Shown here piece after piece: positions 1 to 4,159 of a stretch of 5,678 nt of DNA. The translations under genes were made by a program, and so were the position numbers. This DNA is from Candidatus Bathyarchaeota archaeon (GTDB lineage: Archaea > Thermoproteota > Bathyarchaeia > Bathyarchaeales > Bathyarchaeaceae). The stretch's first letter is position 1; the number at the start of each line of letters is the position of its first letter. The notes below the pieces were generated by a model. The model ran no database searches, was not told the DNA's origin, and saw nothing but the letters and a program-made list of their open reading frames with translations. The stretch covers positions 1 to 5,678 of the forward strand of contig JAOUJL010000097.1 in the NCBI GenBank assembly GCA_029883255.1, given 5' to 3'.

Positions 1-343
1 AATCAATCACTATCCACTTCACCCATTGACTCCTATTTGCTTCCTAGGAGACATTTACATCGCAAAACTCACAAACGGCGGTTGTTCATTTCGACTAGAC
101 ATAGACAAAAACATCCCCAGCGAACAAGGAATAGCAGCGGCACAGAAACTTCTTGGAAACGACATACTCCTTCAAGGATACCCTGAAACCCTACGCTTGG
201 CACACATATACTCCACATTCACCGCCAACGAAGTCATAGGCATACAACGGTTCATAGCCCAAACATACGGACTAAAAATCGTCACACGACCCAATCTACG
301 CCGATTGTTATTTGGACCATACGGAAAAGGCCCAGAGGACTAG
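1..343 (+). CDS. nurA: NurA 5'-3' nuclease, C-terminal part (5' end outside the window)
   Basis: The frame is open from base 2, so these 113 residues are the tail of a longer protein. The TTG at 26 is only an internal codon; there is no SD site before it and the frame continues upstream. NurA is a dimeric, Mn-dependent nuclease that works with the HerA ring to resect the 5' strand at double-strand breaks. Visible features are a segment like the NurA C-terminal core (GDIYIAKL, then SFRLDID), followed by QGYPETLRLAH with the conserved GYP..L..AH pattern, and a closing NLRRLLFGPYGKG. The N-terminal catalytic aspartates lie outside the window. The stop is 3 bases before herA, and the herA SD lies inside this gene, so the two are translationally linked. 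The call rests on these C-terminal patterns plus the HerA neighbour. A different RNase H-fold nuclease is possible but unlikely. Confidence 0.85.
   Translation, partial: INHYPLHPLTPICFLGDIYIAKLTNGGCSFRLDIDKNIPSEQGIAAAQKLLGNDILLQGYPETLRLAHIYSTFTANEVIGIQRFIAQTYGLKIVTRPNLRRLLFGPYGKGPED
335..338 (+). promoter_or_regulatory. Ribosome binding site of herA
   Basis: GAGG lies 8 bases before the herA ATG, inside the last codons of nurA. It supports the ATG at 347 as the start and coupled translation of the pair. Confidence 0.7.
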
Positions 344-346
344 TCA

Positions 347-1801
347 ATGAGACTTTACAGAAAAGAAGGCAACACTATTCAAATCCTAAGTTTTCCAACC
401 GAGGAAATTGAAAAGGGAGAATACCTCCTCATACAAGACTTAAAACACAACCGAAGCCTCGTCACACAAGTAATTGACATCGAATTCGCCAACATTCCCG
501 GCATCCTAGAAGAACTCCTAAGAAACTCCACAGACAACCAGCATGTCTACGGAGAAAACCTCGACCCACTGGAAGTAGCCCCACACATAACTTACATCCA
601 AGACGCACGAATGCTTGTCTGCAAAATCCGAGGAACCATACAAAACGAAAAACTAAGCATAAATACAGCATGGCTCCCCTCACGCTCCCAATCAAACGTC
701 AAAAAACTTCCCGTTGCTTCTCTGCTGGCACAAGCAAAAATCAACAAAAGCCTTCCCATCAACCTCGGCGAAACGAGAGAATCATCTTCCATCACAATTG
801 ACGCGCACATGCTTGACGGCAAACTCAACATAGTCACAGGAAAGAAGGAAACTGGAAAGTCTCACCTCTCCAAACTCCTCGTCCTCAGTCTCACGGATTA
901 TGGAGCCCCAGTTGTTGTTCTGGACCTAAACGGCGAATACACCCGCCTAGGTTTCTCATCAAACGGCGAAAAAAACGAGTACAACAAAAAGGTTCTGGTG
1001 CTCACTCCAGGCGACAACTTCAAAATAACACTGGAACAGACGAACCTGCACGTCATGCTGAACATCCTCTTCCACGCACTTGACCTGCCAGGCACCTCTG
1101 CACGAGAGTTTCGACGCATATGGCGATCTCTAAAGGACCGCAACACGCTTACGATGCATGAACTAGGCGAGGCTATTAGAAATCGACAGTGCAACCTACA
1201 TGTCCGAGATGCACTTAATTCCCGTTACTACAGCCTATTAAACTCTGGGTTTTTCACCGACAATCATGCAGAGGCAATAAGTCTTGAGGAAAGCTTTCAC
1301 AACATGCAGAGTGGCGGAGCATTGATCATAAACCTACAAGCCATTTCTTCAATTGATCGGCAAGTCGTGGTGGAGTTTATGCTTGGAAAGCTTGTGGAAC
1401 TTCTGACTCAGCGAAAGTTGAGGGCAGTATTTCTGTTTGCTGAGGAGGCTCATCTTTACCTGCGTGAAACTTATTGGGACGACATTGTTACGAGAATGCG
1501 TCACTTCGGAGTTTTCACAACCTTTGTGACTAATCAGCCTAATACTATTCGGGAGAACATCTATCGCCAAGCAGACAATATATTCCTCTTCAACTTCACC
1601 AACGAACATGACCTTGAGGCAGTATCAAGAGCTGCCAAGGTTGACGCTGAAACCGTAAAGTCAGTTGCAAGAGACCTATTGCCACATCATTGTCTCGTTC
1701 TGGGAAAAGTCGTAAAAGACTTCCCTATCGTAGTGAAAGTAAAAGCTCTTGACGTTCAAACAATGGGACAAACAAGGCTATTTTTCACAGACAAGAACTA
1801 G
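347..1801 (+). CDS. herA: HerA-type DNA translocase/helicase ATPase
   Basis: A 484-residue protein, near the usual archaeal HerA length of about 500. HerA forms a hexameric ring that pumps DNA and drives NurA during break resection. Residues 1 to about 140 match a HAS-barrel domain (the early LIQDL and VTQVIDIEF strands). The FtsK-like ATPase follows: Walker A GKKETGKS at 165-172, the HerA-type DLNGEY at 193-198, hydrophobic strand plus Walker B VFLFAEEAH at 361-369 with the acidic pair E366/E367, and an R..RHFG...TFVTNQP stretch around 383-398 that corresponds to the sensor and arginine-finger region. The fourth P-loop position is Glu rather than the more usual Gly, but the GxxxxGKS pattern is intact. 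The ATG has GAGG 8 bases upstream. It follows nurA by 3 bases and converges on the Nudix gene, sharing a CTAG that holds both stops. Identification is strong from motifs and neighbour. Confidence 0.95.
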   Translation: MRLYRKEGNTIQILSFPTEEIEKGEYLLIQDLKHNRSLVTQVIDIEFANIPGILEELLRNSTDNQHVYGENLDPLEVAPHITYIQDARMLVCKIRGTIQNEKLSINTAWLPSRSQSNVKKLPVASLLAQAKINKSLPINLGETRESSSITIDAHMLDGKLNIVTGKKETGKSHLSKLLVLSLTDYGAPVVVLDLNGEYTRLGFSSNGEKNEYNKKVLVLTPGDNFKITLEQTNLHVMLNILFHALDLPGTSAREFRRIWRSLKDRNTLTMHELGEAIRNRQCNLHVRDALNSRYYSLLNSGFFTDNHAEAISLEESFHNMQSGGALIINLQAISSIDRQVVVEFMLGKLVELLTQRKLRAVFLFAEEAHLYLRETYWDDIVTRMRHFGVFTTFVTNQPNTIRENIYRQADNIFLFNFTNEHDLEAVSRAAKVDAETVKSVARDLLPHHCLVLGKVVKDFPIVVKVKALDVQTMGQTRLFFTDKN

Positions 1802-1815
1802 AATCCTTCTAGCTC
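1795..1815. terminator. Inverted repeat over the convergent herA/Nudix stop codons, possible bidirectional terminator
   Basis: CTAGAA (1798-1803), loop TCC (1804-1806) and TTCTAG (1807-1812) form a perfect 6-bp inverted repeat. After one mismatch (1797/1813) two more pairs follow (1796/1814 and 1795/1815). It covers both stop codons of the convergent genes. There is no long T tract next to it on either strand, and archaeal termination depends mainly on T-rich runs, so the terminator role is inferred. Confidence 0.35.
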
Positions 1816-2238
1816 GTTTCGATGTCTTTTGAAGAAAGAACGGAAAGAGGTTGTTAAGTCATAAGTTTCCACTTCATCCAAGGAAACCCATCTTGCGTCT
1901 AATACGTCACCTCCCGACTTTGGTGTTCCACTTTTAGGGCGAGTCAAAAATTGCAACAGAATGTAGTGATATTGAAGCCGTTTATTTTCATCCATAATAA
2001 TGTTATCAACCGTATCCAAAGGTCTGTCAATTACAATTTCAACTTTCAACCCGCTCTCTTCCTCAGCCTCCCGCATAACGGCGTCTCGAACCTTTTCTCC
2101 AAGTTCCACCGCTCCGCCTGGAATGCTCCACTTGCCTTTTCCAGGCTCCACTCCTCTCTTGACCAGAAGAAGCTTACCCTTGTCCACAATGACTGCTCCA
2201 ACGCCGACAATAGGCTGAGTAGGATATTCACGTCTCAA
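1798..2238 (-). CDS. Nudix family hydrolase (MutT / ADP-ribose pyrophosphatase-like)
   Basis: A Nudix pyrophosphohydrolase that cleaves a nucleoside diphosphate linked to another group, using divalent metal. The Nudix box GX5EX7REUXEEXGU is perfect: G44, E50, R58-E59, E62-E63, G65-L66 (numbered from the TTG at 2244), with EEES as the metal-binding centre. A GKWSIPGG lead-in and an N-terminal VGVGAVIVD strand fit the fold. About 146-148 residues is normal for a single-domain member. The substrate cannot be read from sequence; oxidised nucleotides, ADP-ribose and NAD(H) are all possible. Two TTG codons compete as start: the one at 2244 is 1 base from GGAGG, the one at 2238 is 7 bases from it, so I chose 2238. 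No ATG precedes them before an in-frame TGA. The gene lies downstream of the acetyltransferase on the same strand and is convergent with herA. A pool-cleaning role beside repair genes is inference. Confidence 0.9.
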   Translation of the reverse strand: MRREYPTQPIVGVGAVIVDKGKLLLVKRGVEPGKGKWSIPGGAVELGEKVRDAVMREAEEESGLKVEIVIDRPLDTVDNIIMDENKRLQYHYILLQFLTRPKSGTPKSGGDVLDARWVSLDEVETYDLTTSFRSFFKRHRNELEGF

Positions 2239-2245
2239 ATCCAAG

Positions 2246-2250
2246 CCTCC
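2246..2250 (-). promoter_or_regulatory. Ribosome binding site deciding the Nudix gene start
   Basis: GGAGG on the minus strand (CCTCC on +). It is 1 base from the TTG at 2244, too close for initiation, and 7 bases from the TTG at 2238, which is the normal distance. It therefore favours the second TTG. Confidence 0.65.
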
Positions 2251-2279
2251 GACAACAATGTCTTCATGCGTTTTTCATA

Positions 2280-2288
2280 CTTAAATAA
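2280..2288 (-). promoter_or_regulatory. Possible TATA box for the Nudix gene
   Basis: TTATTTAAG on the minus strand sits about 40 bases before the Nudix start, in the 71-base gap after the acetyltransferase. A transcript start about 25 bases downstream would leave a short leader containing the GGAGG. The T-rich minus-strand run between the acetyltransferase stop and this element could also end the upstream transcript. Based on pattern and spacing only. Confidence 0.35.
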
Positions 2289-2309
2289 CCGTAAAAACAT
2301 CAAAACTTC

Positions 2310-2768
2310 TCAACCTGTCCTTCTCAAGTCCCAAGAAAGGAAGAGAGCGATCTCATTCGTGTTAGTTGGTTGATTTGTGTAGTACCTGTCATTGTAACCA
2401 CAGATTCTAAACCCGTTTTTCATATAGAAATTTGTTGCAGCAACATTCCCTATCTGGGATTCAACCAATACAACTCTGACGTCCTTTTTCTTCGCCCATG
2501 CAACCATTTTACTAATCATTTTGGATGCATATCCCTTCCTTCTAAATTTTGGTTCAACCACTATTTGATTGACCCATGTGCTATTGTTCCACTTCTCCAA
2601 TGATATGCTGGAAAATCCGATCACCCGATTTTCTTCTTCAGTAACCAAGAAAAGAGTATCAACTGAACTGATGTACGCCTCGTAGTCTCTGCCAGTTTCG
2701 TGCAAGTATTTTTCATTCAGTTCCGCTATTTGCTTCAAGTCTCCACGCGAAGCCTCCCGAATTTTCAT
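2310..2768 (-). CDS. GNAT family N-acetyltransferase (RimI-like fold)
   Basis: A single-domain GNAT enzyme of 152 residues that would transfer an acetyl group from acetyl-CoA to an amine; the substrate is unknown. Numbered from the ATG at 2768: the opening KIREASRGDLKQIAEL is the typical first strand and helix, VIGFSSISL (about 49-57) is strand 4, VNQIVVEPKFRRKGYA (66-81) is motif A with the R-x-x-G-x-A acetyl-CoA pyrophosphate loop at 76-81, and NVAATNFYMKNGF (108-120) is motif B. The ATG is chosen over an in-frame GTG at 2777 because the protein then begins MKIREA, as family members commonly do. SD support is weak for both (GTGG nearby). The gene diverges from mre11 and leads the Nudix gene. 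RimI-type protein N-terminal acetylation and small-molecule acetylation cannot be told apart here. Confidence 0.88.
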   Translation of the reverse strand: MKIREASRGDLKQIAELNEKYLHETGRDYEAYISSVDTLFLVTEEENRVIGFSSISLEKWNNSTWVNQIVVEPKFRRKGYASKMISKMVAWAKKKDVRVVLVESQIGNVAATNFYMKNGFRICGYNDRYYTNQPTNTNEIALFLSWDLRRTG

Positions 2769-2800
2769 AATAACCACTTAAAACCATGTTTGTCTACCCA

Positions 2801-2811
2801 TGAAATATGTT
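2801..2811 (-). promoter_or_regulatory. Possible TATA box for the acetyltransferase gene
   Basis: AACATATTTCA on the minus strand is centred about 38 bases before the ATG at 2768, which would place the transcript start near 2781 and give a leader of roughly 13 bases. A second AT-rich element, TTTTAAG, lies nearer the gene. The match to consensus is modest. Confidence 0.3.
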
Positions 2812-2848
2812 TAACCCTTAATTCTTCGGTTCCGATTGAAAACTAGAG

Positions 2849-2859
2849 TATATATTTAT
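2849..2859 (+). promoter_or_regulatory. Candidate TATA box for mre11-rad50 (distal)
   Basis: TATATATTTAT is the best archaeal TATA-like string in the divergent region. A start about 25 bases downstream, near 2880, would leave a leader of about 70 bases before the CTG at 2951. That leader would include the 8-codon ORF at 2909-2935. Confidence 0.45.
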
Positions 2860-2903
2860 GGTGCAAGCAAGTCAAAGATTGGGTACTTTGATAAGACTGT
2901 GGG

Positions 2904-2910
2904 TTTAAAT
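2904..2910 (+). promoter_or_regulatory. Candidate TATA box for mre11-rad50 (proximal)
   Basis: TTTAAAT is centred 44 bases before the CTG start. A transcript start near 2932 would give a leader of about 19 bases that still holds the AGGTGA site. It is a weaker string than the one at 2849 but better spaced. Either or both may be used. Confidence 0.35.
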
Positions 2911-2940
2911 GAAACTTGTCATAAAAGTTGTGTGAAAGGA

Positions 2941-2946
2941 AGGTGA
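2941..2946 (+). promoter_or_regulatory. Ribosome binding site that points to a CTG start for mre11
   Basis: AGGTGA, preceded by GGA, is complementary to the 3' end of archaeal 16S rRNA (TCACCT). Its AGG core ends 7 bases before the CTG at 2951, like the 7-9 base spacing seen for herA, the Nudix gene and rad50 in this window. It is 31 bases from the GTG at 2975, too far to serve that codon. Confidence 0.7.
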
Positions 2947-2950
2947 AATA

Positions 2951-4159
2951 CTGAAGCCTTTTAGTTTTGTTCATGTGGCTGATCTACATCTAGGCTATGC
3001 ACAGTATAATCTGGATGTAAGGCGTGAAGATTTTAACGCAACATTTCGGGAAGTGGTAGATAAGACCATTGAGTTAAACCCTGAGTTCATGATTATTGCA
3101 GGAGACATATTCCATCGGGCTCGTCCCTCTAATATCACCCTTGAAAACGTCATAACCAATTTCAGGCGACTGAAAGAGGCTGGAATACCCGCGCTTGCAG
3201 TAGACGGCTCTCACGACTCGGCGCCAAACGTGATTACGGGAACAATTCTTAATCCGTTGGACAGTGCAGGCTTGATTCGTTATTTGCCCCGTCATGAGGG
3301 CGCTTCTTGGCAAAACAAGAACAGTTACGTATATGGTATCCCTAATTTTCGAACAAGAGGAAGAACTGAGGAACGATTGCCCATCTTTCTGGAACAGAAC
3401 AAGCCCGCGCCGGACCCTTCCGCCTTCAACATCTTCGTTTTCCACATGGCTCTCGACATCCCCCGTCTGACCCCTACACAAATGGAAGCCGAAGCTTCAC
3501 CTGAAATGTTTCCCGACGGCTTCAACTATTATGCAGGCGGTCACATTCACAAGCCAGTTAAGATTCCCTTCAAAAACGGTCTTCTCGTCTACAGCGGTTG
3601 CACAGAAACGGTCAACTACGACGACGCTAAGGTTGATAAGGGCTTCTACCATGTTGAAGTAAATCAAAAGGGAGTAGCCAAGCTTCACCGCATCAAGCTT
3701 GAAACTCCACGTCGATTCATCGTCTTGGAACGTGACTACACGGGTTCAACTCCGCAAAAAATAACCAAGATGGCGGTACAAGCAGTAAAAGAGGCTGATG
3801 AAGCTGGAGCAGTAATTGTACCTATATTGAAGGGAGCGTTGCCAGTCGAAGCTGGACGCGGAGAGATCGACGTCACCAAGATCAGAAATGCGGCTAGAAG
3901 GGCACTCACTGTACACCCACTTGTTCGGTTAAGAGAAACAGAAATCACTGAAGAGTTAATCCGCTCCATATTCGAAGGCGAATTGAAAGACCTTAAAACG
4001 AAGGCGTTCGAATACTTTTTCGAAATCTTCCGTGATCGTTACGTTCGGGAAGAGGCTGAAAGAGCGGCGAGACTTGCCGTTGACCTACTTGAACCGTTAG
4101 TGGGAAAAGAGGAAAAAAAGGTGAAGGAAACGTTGGAGGCTTTCTCTCGTGAGAATTAA
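2951..4159 (+). CDS. mre11: Mre11 DNA double-strand break repair nuclease
   Basis: A metallophosphoesterase with Mn-dependent 3'-5' exonuclease and endonuclease activity; with Rad50 it senses and trims broken DNA ends. From the CTG it has 402 residues, within the archaeal range. Metal-site motifs: ADLHLG (D11, H13), AGDIFHRARPS (D52, H55), GSHD at 86-89, FHMAL (H165) and GGHIHKP (H198, H200). The third motif is normally GNHD; here Asn is replaced by Ser87. After about residue 250 comes the capping domain, then a Glu/Lys/Ala-rich helical tail that probably contacts the Rad50 coiled-coil base. Start choice: no ATG exists after the in-frame TGA at 2933. The GTG at 2975 lacks an SD and would delete the first strand (KPFSFVHV) that carries the DLH motif. 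The CTG at 2951 has AGGTGA at the right distance and restores that strand. The end overlaps rad50 by 11 bases. Confidence 0.95.
   Translation: MKPFSFVHVADLHLGYAQYNLDVRREDFNATFREVVDKTIELNPEFMIIAGDIFHRARPSNITLENVITNFRRLKEAGIPALAVDGSHDSAPNVITGTILNPLDSAGLIRYLPRHEGASWQNKNSYVYGIPNFRTRGRTEERLPIFLEQNKPAPDPSAFNIFVFHMALDIPRLTPTQMEAEASPEMFPDGFNYYAGGHIHKPVKIPFKNGLLVYSGCTETVNYDDAKVDKGFYHVEVNQKGVAKLHRIKLETPRRFIVLERDYTGSTPQKITKMAVQAVKEADEAGAVIVPILKGALPVEAGRGEIDVTKIRNAARRALTVHPLVRLRETEITEELIRSIFEGELKDLKTKAFEYFFEIFRDRYVREEAERAARLAVDLLEPLVGKEEKKVKETLEAFSREN
4135..4139 (+). promoter_or_regulatory. Ribosome binding site of rad50
   Basis: GGAGG inside the last codons of mre11, 9 bases before the GTG at 4149. It fixes the rad50 start and implies coupled translation. 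Confidence 0.75.

Noticed and set aside
26..343. A complete small 105-residue gene starting at TTG 26
   Set aside because: The frame is open back to base 2 without a stop, no SD precedes the TTG, and the residues match the C-terminal part of NurA; it is a truncated larger gene.
898..1194. Minus-strand open frame inside herA, and similar ones at 462-695, 592-837 and 1349-1609
   Set aside because: All are antisense to well-supported HerA coding sequence and have unusual, Cys/Arg/Ser-rich compositions typical of shadow frames.
1951..2373. 140-codon plus-strand open frame across the Nudix gene
   Set aside because: It lies antisense to a protein with a perfect Nudix box, shows no recognisable domain, and runs across the Nudix-GNAT junction; a shadow frame.
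2812..2822. TTAACCCTTAA as a palindromic operator
   Set aside because: Only the TTAA ends are symmetrical; the centre is CCC, so there is no real dyad.
2913..2929. AACTT/AAGTT inverted repeat with 7-base loop as an operator or hairpin upstream of mre11
   Set aside because: Only five A/T-rich pairs; expected by chance in such sequence.
3074..3481. 135-codon minus-strand open frame inside mre11
   Set aside because: It is opposite the conserved nuclease motifs of Mre11, is low in recognisable structure, and has no support as a gene.
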